Assembly: GCA_016712035.1 (NCBI GenBank)
Contig: JADJRT010000018.1
Span: forward strand, 20,801-84,800
Origin: Flammeovirgaceae bacterium
GTDB taxonomy: Bacteria; Bacteroidota; Bacteroidia; Cytophagales; Cyclobacteriaceae
Length of the DNA stretch: 64,000 nt
Reading direction: 5' to 3'
Shown: in pieces, positions 27,410 through 36,779 of the stretch
Layout: each line of letters opens with the position of its first letter
Numbering within the stretch: the stretch's first letter is position 1
Program-made: the position numbers and the translations under genes
The notes under the pieces: generated by a model
Database searches by the model: none
What the model was told of the DNA's origin: nothing
The model's input: the letters and a program-made list of their open reading frames with translations, nothing else

Positions 27410-29182
27410 TTATTTCAATGCACTACGGAAAGATTCAGTAGTTGCAAACTTGGTAAACTCAAGATCAGTTAACGCCTTTTCTTTTAGAGAAGAATCGATT
27501 CTAACTGCGCTTGTAAGATTGCTAACTACGGCATCACCATTACCTGAACGGGCGGCAGCAACGGCTGCTCCGTAGTAGGCTACTGCCATATTGCTGTTTT
27601 TAGCAGAAGCTTCTGCAAAAGATGACGAGGCATTGCTAAAGTCTTTGTTAAGCAACTGCGCTAAGCCTTTGTTGAAAAGGTTAACATCCGTAGCTACGGC
27701 AGAAGAGGTAGAGCTAACAGCTGCGCTATAGTTTGCCATGTAGATTTCACAAGCTCCTTTTACGCCATTAACACCACGGGTAACATCGTTGTTAGCACCA
27801 CGCAATGCTTTGGTAGCATGGCTGTATGCCTTATACGGGTTGCCTTTCCATAATGAAATGGTTGCCAGGTTGGCATGTACTTCTGAAGTTTCTTGAAGTT
27901 TTGCTGCAATATCCAATTGTGCAGAAGCTTTCTCAGCATATTCTGAAGCGCGAGCAGGGTTTTCCATAGCCAACGCGATATAAGCAGCGCCTAAGTTGTT
28001 GTGCGCATTCCAGTTGCTTCCTTTTTTGGTAGCAGCTTCATAGATAGCAGCTTTCTCTTCTACTGAAGGCGTAAGCGTAGCAGCATACATCAATTCTTCG
28101 AAGCTCAAGGTATCAGACTTAACCTGACCGGCTGTGATTTGCTTAGCAAGTACAGAAATTTCAGCATCCGTCTTCTTATCCTTAATAGTCAAGATCTCAG
28201 TTTTAGCAGTACGCAAGCCAGGATAAACATCCTTGAACACTTTGTTGTAAGTCTTCAACTTCTTCATTTGTTTTTCCTGTTCTTCGAAAGAACCACCACC
28301 ATTGATGATGTTCAGGTATTCAGACTTTTGATCTGAAGTTATTCCTTCATATGCAGCCAATGCATTTTTGAATTCTGACCAATCATCAACGACTGGCTTC
28401 AAAATGAATTTAACCTCATCGGCCAATCCTTGATAATCGTATTTCTTCATTTGCGCACGGTAGTACTTTTCGATAGCGGCAGCACGTTCTTCAGAAAGTT
28501 TGCTATTTATTCTCTCAGCACCTTCAGGAGAGTGAGTACCGGTGATGGTTACAGTGCGGGTTACGTTTTTAGCAGCGATATAAGCATCTAATTGCTTTCC
28601 TTTAGCCGCTTTAGTTTCTGAAGTACGGAGTACCGAACGGCCTCTTTCAAAAATGAAATCAGGGATAACAACCGGAACAAGTTCTTCCTGATTGTTGTAA
28701 CCATGTTCTGCGAAAGCGGCATAATATGAATTTTGAACCAACTTAGAGGTAGTGATTATTCCTGTAGCAACAGGCATCCGAGGAGTAGTCTTAGACTTTG
28801 TTCCTTTTGAGGCAACTCCTTGTACTTCTACGGTTCCTACTTTATAGGCATCCTGATAAGGAAATGAAAATGCTTTTGATACTTTTATTTCTTCCACCCC
28901 ACTATTAGGATAGTCTTCAGACCGGTAAGCGGCAGGATCTAAAGCAAGTTCGTTTTCGCCATACTTATAAAAAGTATTGATCGTATAAACTGTTCCTTTC
29001 TTTAACATTTTGATTGGTAGATTTCCAGCCAAATCAAAGTTTACCGTGTCTTTATGAACCTCAAGCGGGTTCGGTGCCACTTCTAACTTTTGTTCTTTGG
29101 CCGCTTTGATCATTTGAGGAAGCGTACAGCTCGTAAAGGTGAGTGCTCCAATGATCACGAATGCGTAGAATAATTTTCTCAT
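27410..29182 (-). CDS. OmpA-like/TPR outer-membrane lipoprotein
   Basis: 590 residues. A lipobox (TFTSC, Cys19) anchors the protein. Residues about 20-170 are beta-rich. Residues about 180-250 look OmpA-like: FIFERGRSVLRTSETKA, then TITGTHSPEGAERINSKLSE and the RAAAIEKYY helix, the usual peptidoglycan-contacting pattern. Residues about 370-560 form TPR-like helical hairpins (NAHNNLGAAYIALAMENPAR, VHANLATISLWKGNPYKAY), and a terminal helix closes the protein. It is likely a periplasmic scaffold between outer membrane and wall. It has an excellent promoter and its own terminator, so it is monocistronic and probably abundant. Function unassigned. Confidence 0.75.
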   Translation of the reverse strand: MRKLFYAFVIIGALTFTSCTLPQMIKAAKEQKLEVAPNPLEVHKDTVNFDLAGNLPIKMLKKGTVYTINTFYKYGENELALDPAAYRSEDYPNSGVEEIKVSKAFSFPYQDAYKVGTVEVQGVASKGTKSKTTPRMPVATGIITTSKLVQNSYYAAFAEHGYNNQEELVPVVIPDFIFERGRSVLRTSETKAAKGKQLDAYIAAKNVTRTVTITGTHSPEGAERINSKLSEERAAAIEKYYRAQMKKYDYQGLADEVKFILKPVVDDWSEFKNALAAYEGITSDQKSEYLNIINGGGSFEEQEKQMKKLKTYNKVFKDVYPGLRTAKTEILTIKDKKTDAEISVLAKQITAGQVKSDTLSFEELMYAATLTPSVEEKAAIYEAATKKGSNWNAHNNLGAAYIALAMENPARASEYAEKASAQLDIAAKLQETSEVHANLATISLWKGNPYKAYSHATKALRGANNDVTRGVNGVKGACEIYMANYSAAVSSTSSAVATDVNLFNKGLAQLLNKDFSNASSSFAEASAKNSNMAVAYYGAAVAAARSGNGDAVVSNLTSAVRIDSSLKEKALTDLEFTKFATTESFRSALK

Positions 29183-29216
29183 GGTTTTGATTTAATAGGT
29201 TTCCGTAAACGAGGTG

Positions 29217-29248
29217 CAAAGTTAACCTTAAACCCCTTTTTTCTGCAA
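29217..29248 (-). promoter_or_regulatory. Strong Bacteroidota promoter for the OmpA/TPR gene
   Basis: On the minus strand TAACTTTG (29217-29224) is an exact TAnnTTTG element, preceded at 21 bases by TTG (29246-29248). The start codon is about 35 bases downstream. This is one of the two cleanest promoters in the window. Confidence 0.7.
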
Positions 29249-29277
29249 TAATACTCAAAAAAATAACACGGCTACCG

Positions 29278-29308
29278 CTGAAACTAGGTGGATCACCAGC
29301 TATATTTG
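29278..29308 (+). promoter_or_regulatory. Promoter for pspC
   Basis: TATATTTG at 29301-29308 matches TAnnTTTG exactly, with CTG in place of TTG at 29278-29280 (20-base spacer). The leader to the pspC start would be about 60-70 bases. Confidence 0.5.
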
Positions 29309-29376
29309 CAGAGAGGGTTTTAAGTCGATAAAAGGACTTTTACTCAGGTAAACGGAAGTATTTCAGCTTAATTTAT

Positions 29377-29610
29377 ATGAATATGAAGGGCTTGATAGGC
29401 GAAATTCAACTTTTCTTTGAGAATCAGGCCTTTGGCGTGTGTACAGCCTTGGGTGACAAAATGGGTGTTGCCACCTCCTCGATCCGACTTTTTTTTATTT
29501 ATGCCTCCTTCCTTACTTTCGGTTCGCCACTGATTATTTACATGTCTCTGGCCTTTATTCTTAATATGCGCAGCCATTTGCGGAGGCGAAGCACCATTTG
29601 GGATTACTAA
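29377..29610 (+). CDS. PspC-domain membrane protein
   Basis: 77 residues. A short amphipathic lead (MKGLIGEIQLFFENQAFGVC) precedes the PspC-like core GVATSSIRLFFIYASFLTFG, with two hydrophobic segments and a basic C-terminus (MRSHLRRRSTIWDY). PspC proteins sit in the inner membrane; in Proteobacteria they sense envelope stress with PspB, but short stand-alone versions in Bacteroidota are uncharacterised. Start may be 29377 or 29383. Its stop overlaps the stop of the convergent glycosyltransferase gene by four bases. Confidence 0.75.
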   Translation: MNMKGLIGEIQLFFENQAFGVCTALGDKMGVATSSIRLFFIYASFLTFGSPLIIYMSLAFILNMRSHLRRRSTIWDY

Positions 29611-30619
29611 AACTTCAAGGACTTAAAGGTTCTCTTTCGTAAAAGGAAGAAATCAACCGTTAGCAAACGTGGATATTGTTGTGAAACCCGGTAAGATAAA
29701 CCGGCCAATTGTTCTCTTTTTTTGAGATCCGCCCCCAGATTACCAAAGAATTTGAGATGCGCTTTGATTACCGCCCAGGAGTCTTTGGGAGATCCTTGAA
29801 TCAAAAACACCAACGAAGCGAAATAGTCCAGGGAATCCGAAGGGGAAGTTTCCACCAAAGACTATGCGATGGTAAATTTTTTATCAAGAGACTTAACCCA
29901 TTTCTAAAGTTCAAGAAGGTCTTTCGCGGATTTGATTTAGAGAGGGTGCCACCCCCAACGTGGTAAACCTTACTTTCGCCCACGTATTTAACCTGGCGGC
30001 CCGCCCTATTCAATCGCCAGCATAAGTCGATTTCCTCCATGTGGGCAAAAAAATCTTCATCTAACCCACCCGAAGTATGAAAATCCTTCGCTCGGATAAA
30101 CAGACAGGCACCTGTTGCCCAGAAAATAGTTCGGTTGTCATCATATTGACCTATATCTTTTTCCAGGTTGTTAAAAATCCTTCCGCGACAAAATGGATAG
30201 CCCAGCATATCGACAAATCCACCGGCTGCACCCGCGTATTCGAAATAATCTTTTTTGTTATAGTAGAGAACTTTGGGTTGGGCCGCTGCCAGTAAAGGAT
30301 TTGCCTTAAACTCTTGGATAACGGGAGTAATCCATCCGGACGTAACTTCTACATCAGAATTAAGCAGCACAAAATACTCGGCCTCAATTAACTTCAGAGA
30401 ATAGTTATAACCGCCACAATATCCGAGATTCTTTTCAAGCCTGATTATTTCTATCGAATCGGAATATTCTTTTTCAAGGAATGCGATTGAATCGTCTGTG
30501 GAAGCATTGTCGGCTACAATAATTTTTGCATCGCCACTGTGGGCCATTACGGACGGCAGGAATTGTTGTAGGAAACTTCTTCCGTTATAGTTTAGAATGA
30601 CAACCGCTACCTCGGTCAT
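29607..30619 (-). CDS. Family 2 glycosyltransferase (one frameshift)
   Basis: About 337 residues. The GT-A fold begins EVAVVILNYNGRSFLQQFLP, with IIVADNASTDDS, the DxD-type motif LNSDVEVTSG and the acceptor region FFAHMEEIDLCWRLNRAG, typical of rhamnosyltransferase-like GT2 enzymes. The frame breaks near 29830 and resumes as LDYFASLVFLIQGSPKDSW with a C-terminal membrane-proximal helix. Sugar and acceptor cannot be read. Its ATG overlaps the ebfC stop (ATGA), so it is co-expressed with a nucleoid protein, a pairing whose meaning is unclear. Confidence 0.85.
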
Positions 30620-30951
30620 CCCATCAGGTTACTTAAGTCCATACCCGGTATATTGGGAAGCATTCCTTCGGTAGCTTTCTTCAATTCATCTTTGGCAAGG
30701 GCATCTACTTCTTCCAGCGCCTTATTAACGGCCGCTATCACCAGATCTTGTACCAGTACTTTATCTTCGGCACGCAACGTAGCCGGATCAATATCTATCG
30801 AGATCACTTGCTTCTTACCGTTGACTATCGCTTTTACCATGCCACCACCCGACTCGCCACTGGCATGTACACGTACCAAATTATCCTGGGCTTCCTTTAT
30901 TTTTCCCTGCACCTCTTTCATCTTGCCCATCATTTTCATCATATCAAACAT
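30616..30951 (-). CDS. YbaB/EbfC nucleoid-associated protein
   Basis: 111 residues. The methionine/lysine-rich start MFDMMKMMGKMKEVQGKIKE forms the long helix of the YbaB/EbfC tweezer-like dimer, followed by the beta core VKAIVNGKKQVISIDIDP and a C-terminal helix with the usual ALAKDELKKATEGMLPNIPG tail. It binds DNA with low specificity and shapes the nucleoid. It is first in a two-gene unit with a GT2 gene, and a -10 element lies about 26 bases upstream. Confidence 0.92.
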   Translation of the reverse strand: MFDMMKMMGKMKEVQGKIKEAQDNLVRVHASGESGGGMVKAIVNGKKQVISIDIDPATLRAEDKVLVQDLVIAAVNKALEEVDALAKDELKKATEGMLPNIPGMDLSNLMG

Positions 30952-30976
30952 AGCTGTATTGGGTTGGTTAGAAACG

Positions 30977-30984
30977 CAAAGGTA
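30977..30984 (-). promoter_or_regulatory. -10 element for ebfC
   Basis: The minus strand reads TACCTTTG, an exact TAnnTTTG match, in the short gap after the type B secreted-protein gene and 26 bases before the ebfC start. No good TTG -33 element accompanies it. Confidence 0.5.
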
Positions 30985-30999
30985 AAGATTTCAATCCGC

Positions 31000-32925
31000 T
31001 TACTTGGTGGTCTTAAGAATTACAACCGTGCTACCTACAGAAAGACTTCGTCCGGCCAAATCGCTAATCTGTGCTCGCTCTACATAGTTTTCTTCAGGCA
31101 AGACTTTCCCATTGTTGGTACCATTCCAGGGTTCATTTTTATCAGAATAATAAACCATCGTACCCCACCGGTCGAATATCTTTAACTCCAACTTTACGAT
31201 ATACTGCCCTTGAACCGTAAAGGTTTCGTTTTCGGGAGGGCCCGAGCCATCAGGTGTAAAAGCGGTGGGATAGAAAAGATTTACTTCTTTGGTAACAATC
31301 AGCCGATTAGAAACTGAATTAATCAATCCTACTTCCACAGGTTGTGCAATTATCTGGTATTGAACTACCTGATTAATAGCATCGGGCTGATCATCTACCC
31401 AAATGGTGTCTGTTCCTATGTTAATGGTCTGCATCAATCCACCACTTTTATCAAATTTTTCAATCCGATAATTTGTAACGCCATTACGCCAACCTTTCAG
31501 TCTCGTCCATTTCAGGGTTATTACATTTTTGTTATCCATGGAAGATAATAGCCGGATGGGGCAAATGAGATCTCCGGCTAAGCTCGCGTTACCACACAAG
31601 TCGCCATAATTAATGCGGTAGCAGAAATTACCCTCGGTTGTATATCCGGTATCGTCAAAATCTGTACTGGTTGTTTTTCCCGCAAGGCTAAAAACCGAAT
31701 TGTTTTGATTTCGGAGTACAGCATACTCATCTACCGTGAATAGAGGATCCTGCTGCCAGGTTAATTGAACTCCATTCGATCCAACTACCGATGAGGTGTT
31801 TGTGATGGCGGTTGGGTTTACCGTTGTAAATGCTTCCCCACATTTTTCAAGCGAGGTACTTTGGGCGCCACCGGCATAATGATTAATTACCTGATAACAA
31901 TAGTTGGTTTTACAAACCACATCGACATCATTTAACGAAGAGGGCGCTCCGGGTATAATTGTATACGAGGTTCCGTTTCGGATAATTTCAGTAGAGAGAA
32001 CGCCATTGGCCGCACTAGCCCAGGTTAGCCGATTAAAACCGTTTTGAATTGCCAGATCAAAATTATGACTGCACATAGGCGGTGAGTAGGTATTCAAACC
32101 CGTGCAAGGATCAAAAGAACCTAATCGAAAACAGTAAAAATTATCATCGGTCTTCAGGTTGGGAACGGTAAGCGTGCTAACGGCATACAGCGTTTGAAAT
32201 TGTTGGAACGTGGTACCATTGTTAACCGCAATCTCCAGTTTGTATTGAATGTTTTGTTGTGGGGTAAAATCGAGTTGTATAGACGAAGGGTCTAATACCG
32301 TTAAGGCAGTAAGTTGTGGCGTGGGCAGCACGGCTAAAGAAGTAAAGGGCAGAACTTTAGCAGAACAATTATTCGCGGCATTCAGATCTTTTCCTTTTAC
32401 GCTAATGTTGAACGTAGACGCTACCCCATAACTATGGTTAGCGGTTTGGTTGTTGCTATTCGGTATAACCGTTTCGTTAATCCCATCATTATTAAAATCA
32501 ATGGCGTATTGATCGTAATTTTTATCTGTAATTTTTATGGACGCCTGTAAACCCGAACAAGTGTAAATCTCAAATTCAGGCTCAATGTCAGGATCAACCG
32601 TAATGGTGATATCGTCAGCACCGATACTCTGATAAAGAACAGTGAGTTTGAAAGTACCGGCTTGTGGATAGGTAATGGTGAATTGATTTTGTTGTGGCCC
32701 GCTTCCGTTGCCGGCACCCATTAAGCAGGGTTTTCCAGCGGTACACTCCCCGGTAGTTATCAGGTTGGTGTCTAATATAGTTACCGTAAAGGGTGCACAA
32801 CCTTTTATTTCGTCTACCTGAAAACGTCCTAGTCGGCTGTTGTATTGCGCCTCCGTGGCAACAACGGCCATCAAACTAAATAAGCACGTAAGAATCAGGT
32901 TCTGTTTCACTAACTGAAATTTCAA
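31000..32925 (-). CDS. Type IX-secreted protein with type B C-terminal domain
   Basis: 641 residues. A signal peptide (LFSLMAVVATEAQ) is followed by a PKD-like domain (GCAPFTVTILDTN), Fn3-like beta domains through the middle with several cysteine pairs, and a C-terminal region from about residue 552 (FYPTAFTPDGSGPPENETF, then LKIFDRWGTMVYY and EPWNGTNNGK). That region is the gliding-motility-associated type B domain that sends proteins through the type IX system to the cell surface. Role unknown; adhesin or surface-layer functions are typical. Its ATG overlaps the hutH stop by four bases, so it is the last gene of hisS-hutH. Confidence 0.88.
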   Translation of the reverse strand: MKFQLVKQNLILTCLFSLMAVVATEAQYNSRLGRFQVDEIKGCAPFTVTILDTNLITTGECTAGKPCLMGAGNGSGPQQNQFTITYPQAGTFKLTVLYQSIGADDITITVDPDIEPEFEIYTCSGLQASIKITDKNYDQYAIDFNNDGINETVIPNSNNQTANHSYGVASTFNISVKGKDLNAANNCSAKVLPFTSLAVLPTPQLTALTVLDPSSIQLDFTPQQNIQYKLEIAVNNGTTFQQFQTLYAVSTLTVPNLKTDDNFYCFRLGSFDPCTGLNTYSPPMCSHNFDLAIQNGFNRLTWASAANGVLSTEIIRNGTSYTIIPGAPSSLNDVDVVCKTNYCYQVINHYAGGAQSTSLEKCGEAFTTVNPTAITNTSSVVGSNGVQLTWQQDPLFTVDEYAVLRNQNNSVFSLAGKTTSTDFDDTGYTTEGNFCYRINYGDLCGNASLAGDLICPIRLLSSMDNKNVITLKWTRLKGWRNGVTNYRIEKFDKSGGLMQTINIGTDTIWVDDQPDAINQVVQYQIIAQPVEVGLINSVSNRLIVTKEVNLFYPTAFTPDGSGPPENETFTVQGQYIVKLELKIFDRWGTMVYYSDKNEPWNGTNNGKVLPEENYVERAQISDLAGRSLSVGSTVVILKTTK

Positions 32926-34414
32926 AATTCAAGCGTACAGTTTTTCAAAAACTTTTCGGCATTTACCATATCCGGATGTAGCTCTCTGTCTGTTTCTATA
33001 AACGGAACAACGTGGCGGAAAGTATTGACAAATTTCTCTAACCGAGCGGATGTTTTCAGCGGTCGTCTAAAATGTAAAGCTTGCGTGGTGGTAATCAATT
33101 CAATCGCCAGGATTGAATAGAGATTGTTAACAACCCGATACGCTTTGGTGGCTGCATTGGCGCCCATACTTACGTGATCTTCCTGCCCGTTAGAAGACAC
33201 GATCGAGTCAATGGATGCCGGACTACAAAGTTGTTTATTCTGGCTTACGATAGAGGCGGCTGTGTATTGTGGAATCATCATGCCCGAGTTAATACCCGGA
33301 TTGGCTACGAGGTAATTTGGTAATTCACGAGAACCTGAAATGAGTTGGTAAGTTCTTCTTTCTGAGATGCTTCCTAATTCAGCCAAAGCGATCGCCAAAA
33401 ATCCAACCCCAACGCCAAGGGCTGACCATGAAAATTTCCAGCCGAAATAATTTTATCCTCGTCAGCAAAAATGTTGGGATTGTCGCTGACAGAATTAATT
33501 TCAGTAAGGATGGTTTGGGTTACGAATTGGATCGTATCATCGCTGGCGCCATGTACCTGCGGCATGCATCGAAAGGAATACGGATCTTGTACATGCTTTT
33601 TGGGCTGGATAATATCACTTCCAGTTAATAGCTCTTTAATGAAAGCTGCAACTTTCACTTGACCGGTATGAGGTCTGATTTTATGCACTTGTTCTTCGAA
33701 GGGTTCAATACGACCATCAAAAGCATCAAGGGAAAGGGCCCCAATCATATTAGCGAGTGTCAATAGTCGATGCGCGTGTAACACGCACCAGGTACCATAT
33801 GCACTCATGAATTGTGTTCCATTCAACAAGGCTAATCCTTCTTTCGCCTTAAAGTGAATGCGTTGCCAACCCAATAGGCTTAGGATTTCATCCCCTGTAT
33901 AAATCTTACCTAAATAATGAGCTTCACCAAGCCCAATCAAAGGCAGCGAGAGGTGAGCTAATGGAGCCAAGTCACCGGATGCACCCAACGATCCCATTTC
34001 ATAAACGCGTGGCAAAACGCGCTGGTTAAACATGTCGATTAACCGATCTACCGTTTCAACTTGCACCCCTGAATAGCCATAGGAAAGGGATTGTACTTTC
34101 AGGTACAGCATCAGTAAAACAATTTCGCGGGGTATCTCGGGGCCGGTGCCACAAGCATGCGACATCACTAAATTCTCCTGTAAGGTTTCTAATTTATCTT
34201 TTGGAATGTGTTTGTCGTATAGCGAACCAAAGCCCGTATTGATTCCATAAATGGGGTGGGTGGCTGCAGCTAATTTATTATCTAAATAATCCCGGCAACG
34301 GATAATCTGTTGGCGCGAGTTTTCCGATAAAGCAATCTTGGCATGACCATGAAGCACCGCGTCAAGCTCGTGAAGGGTAAGGAGTTTGTTTGATATGTGG
34401 TGCGTGGGTTGCAA
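32922..34414 (-). CDS. hutH: Histidine ammonia-lyase (one frameshift)
   Basis: About 497 residues, the usual HutH length. The self-cyclising Ala-Ser-Gly that makes the MIO cofactor is intact in GSLGASGDLAPLAHL; other landmarks are NTGFGSLYDKHI and NLVMSHACGTG. The frame breaks near 33385 and resumes with AIALAELGSISERRTYQLIS. It deaminates histidine to urocanate; hutU, hutI and hutG are absent, so the rest of the pathway is elsewhere. It begins 22 bases after hisS and overlaps the type B secreted-protein gene at its end. Confidence 0.92.
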
Positions 34415-34436
34415 AATAGTTCTTGGTTTCCGGTTG

Positions 34437-35810
34437 CTAGTTGCCAGTAAGAAATGAAATAATTTCGGAGATAGATTTCTTTTCTTGCTCGCCCGTCTTC
34501 ATGTTTTTGATTGTCAATTGTTGGCTTTTTATTTCCTCTGAACCAATTACGATGACATACGGAATCATTTTCTTGTTCGCGTAATCGAATTGCTTTTGAA
34601 TTTTTACAGAGTCTGGGTAAATCTCAGAGGCGATGCCTTTATCCCGCAAGGTTTGCAAAACTCCCAAACCATAATTCATACTGGGTTCATCAAAATGACT
34701 AATCAACACTGTTGATGATGCGTTGACTTCCTGCGGAAAAAGCTTTAATTCCTCCATGGCATCGTACAAGCGATCTACACCAAAAGAAATTCCAACGCCC
34801 GAAAGTTTTTCTTTGCTGCCAAAGGCTTGGGTAAGATTATCATACCGACCGCCACCGCTTACGCTGCCTATTACCACATTATTGATCTTTACTTCAAAGA
34901 TGCAACCGGTGTAATAACTTAAACCACGTGCCAATGAGATATCAAACTCAACATGATCCTCCGTTGTATTATAACTCTTTAGAAGTACGAACACTTGCTT
35001 AAGATCGGCTATTCCTTTTTGACCTTTTTCAGAAGTAGCAAACCGGAAAGTTAGAAATTCTACTTTTTCTTGAGTGGTTCCTTTGAAGTTTATGATTTCA
35101 AATAAGGTAGTTAGACCCTTCTCGCCAAACCCCCGGATTCTTAATTCTTCTTTTACTTTTTCTTCTCCGATTTTATCGAGCTTATCAATAGCAACAAACA
35201 GCGAAGATTCTTTTTCATTAGCGGCCACTAATTCAGCAATCCCGGCAAGGATGCCGCGATGATTTATTTTAATGGTGTAATCTGTAATGCCTAACGATTT
35301 AAAGGCAGATTTGATCATTAAAACAATTTCAGCTTCGCAGATCAGAGAATCAGTACCCACTACATCGGCATCGCATTGATAGAACTCCCGATACCTTCCT
35401 TTCTGGGGTCGATCGGCCCGCCATACCGGTTGAATCTGATAGCGCTTAAATGGAAGTGTAATCTCGTGCCGGTTCATCACCACATAGCGGGCGAAGGGAA
35501 CAGTGAGATCGTAGCGGAGGCCTTTTTCAGAAATATCAGAAGTAATGAGTTTTGAGTCTTTAGTATTGAGTTTGGACTGGTCAACGTCCTTTAAATAATC
35601 GCCCGAGTTAAGAATCTTGAACAGCAACTGATCCCCTTCGTCTCCATATTTTCCCGTGAGGGTACTCAGGTTTTCCATAGTGGGAGTCTCGAGGGGCTGG
35701 AAGCCATGTAACTGAAAGACACCGCGAATTGAATTAAGAATAAACTGGCGCTTGGCCATTACGGCCGGACCAAAGTCGCGGGTACCTTTAGGTAAAGTTG
35801 GTTTTTCCAT
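34437..35810 (-). CDS. hisS: Histidyl-tRNA synthetase
   Basis: About 457 residues. Class II synthetase motif 2 (GRYREFYQCDADVVG), the histidine-specific stretch ARGLSYYTGCIFEV and motif 3 (GGGRYDNL with SGVGISFGVDRLYD) are all present, with the C-terminal anticodon-binding domain (VLISHFDEPSMNYGL). The start is put at the ATG at 35810 (MEKPTLPKGTRDF), the conserved N-terminus, rather than an upstream in-frame ATG at 35825. It heads a unit with hutH and a type B secreted protein. The 186 bases before it, up to the small basic-protein gene, hold that gene's promoter and no other clear signal. Confidence 0.95.
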   Translation of the reverse strand: MEKPTLPKGTRDFGPAVMAKRQFILNSIRGVFQLHGFQPLETPTMENLSTLTGKYGDEGDQLLFKILNSGDYLKDVDQSKLNTKDSKLITSDISEKGLRYDLTVPFARYVVMNRHEITLPFKRYQIQPVWRADRPQKGRYREFYQCDADVVGTDSLICEAEIVLMIKSAFKSLGITDYTIKINHRGILAGIAELVAANEKESSLFVAIDKLDKIGEEKVKEELRIRGFGEKGLTTLFEIINFKGTTQEKVEFLTFRFATSEKGQKGIADLKQVFVLLKSYNTTEDHVEFDISLARGLSYYTGCIFEVKINNVVIGSVSGGGRYDNLTQAFGSKEKLSGVGISFGVDRLYDAMEELKLFPQEVNASSTVLISHFDEPSMNYGLGVLQTLRDKGIASEIYPDSVKIQKQFDYANKKMIPYVIVIGSEEIKSQQLTIKNMKTGEQEKKSISEIISFLTGN

Positions 35811-35965
35811 AATAAAACAGGGCAATTTAAGGATAAGCCACTAATTCACGGATCGACCGTGTGTTTAATACTACGTAAATGCTGTATTTACTCTTCAATT
35901 CGTTGATTTTGCGGGCTAATTCTAAATATTCTGAGAATCTGTGGCAATTAATTACAAAACATGTC

Positions 35966-35973
35966 TATTTTTG
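35966..35973 (+). promoter_or_regulatory. -10 element for the small basic protein gene
   Basis: TATTTTTG is an exact TAnnTTTG match 23 bases before the ATG, giving a leader of about 16 bases. No strong TTG element is seen at the expected spacing. Confidence 0.6.
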
Positions 35974-35996
35974 CACCCTTTAAAAGCTAAAAAGTC

Positions 35997-36155
35997 ATGT
36001 CAGTTACCCGTTTAAAAAGAAAAGGCCGCAAAGATAAAGCTGTTGCAGCTCGTAGAAGAACCTCTTTGAAGATACTAAACTTTAAGCCTGTGGCTAAAAC
36101 TGTTGATGTCGAGAAGATTAAAGAAGAATTTAAGGCCAAGAAGGCCGCGAAATAA
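35997..36155 (+). CDS. 52-residue very basic protein, possibly ribosome-associated
   Basis: The frame encodes 52 residues: MSVTRLKRKGRKDKAVAARR at the start, then SLKILNFKPVAKTVDVEKIK and a lysine/alanine tail. About one third of residues are Lys or Arg, with few acidic residues before position 37. A canonical -10 element upstream, a strong terminator 25 bases downstream and an uninterrupted frame argue for a real, well-expressed monocistronic gene. Size and charge suggest an RNA- or ribosome-binding protein. Bacteroidota have a phylum-specific large-subunit protein (bL38, seen in the Flavobacterium johnsoniae ribosome), which is one candidate, but I cannot confirm the match from memory. Confidence 0.75.
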   Translation: MSVTRLKRKGRKDKAVAARRRTSLKILNFKPVAKTVDVEKIKEEFKAKKAAK

Positions 36156-36178
36156 TTCATATTTTTCGAAAGATTAAT

Positions 36179-36205
36179 GAGCCAATGGATTTCCATTGGC
36201 TTTTA
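36179..36205 (+). terminator. Intrinsic terminator after the small basic protein gene
   Basis: A perfect 8-bp stem (GCCAATGG with CCATTGGC, four-base loop) at 36181-36200 is followed by four T residues. It sits directly before the convergent phosphodiesterase stop codon at 36209. Confidence 0.8.
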
Positions 36206-36208
36206 GTT

Positions 36209-36717
36209 CTATTGAGGGATAGCTCCCCGTTTCCCCAATTCAATTACTTCCAGATTTTTAATTTCCTTTCCCATTATCTCGAACCGCATAATGGTTTTTA
36301 TGGGATGAAAGCCATGATTGCCTGCCGCCCCTGGATTTAAATACAGCATGTTTTTAAAATTGGGATCTTTCTTAACTCTAAGAATGTGAGAGTGACCACA
36401 AATAAAAATATCGGTACTTTCGATTTCAGGATTTTCTTTATTCTTGGATTGTAATTTGGAGGAGCACCACCAATGTGTGTCATCCAGATTGTAATCTCCT
36501 CACAAGTGAACCACAAATCTTCGGGATAGCGAGCCTGCATCTCAAGATCATCAATGTTTCCACAAACAGCGCGCACGAGCTTAAACTTTTCTAATGCATC
36601 AACTACCGAGCGATCGCCAATGTCCCCCGCATGCCAAATTTCATCGCACGCTTTAAAGTGTTCTAAGATTTTTGGATCGAGGTAACTATGGGTATCGGAA
36701 AGAAGGCCAATCTTCAT
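36209..36717 (-). CDS. YfcE/MJ0936-type metallophosphodiesterase (one frameshift)
   Basis: About 169 residues, matching the family. Metal-binding motifs appear in order: LLSDTHSY, HAGDIGD, GNIDD, MTHIGG and, after a frame change near 36430, GHSHILR and LNPGAAGNHG. The frame ends at TAG 36209-36211. All catalytic residues survive the join, so an assembly indel is likelier than decay. These enzymes hydrolyse phosphodiesters in vitro; the natural substrate is unknown. It is convergent with the basic-protein gene. Confidence 0.8.
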
Positions 36718-36779
36718 GCATGAAAATTAATTCTTATCTTAATAAATAACCTTCTCTCCGAAAAATGACGCAATCAAAT

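Noticed and set aside
32922..35810. A complete histidine utilisation (hut) operon
   Set aside because: Only hutH is present; no hutU, hutI or hutG frame exists on either strand nearby.
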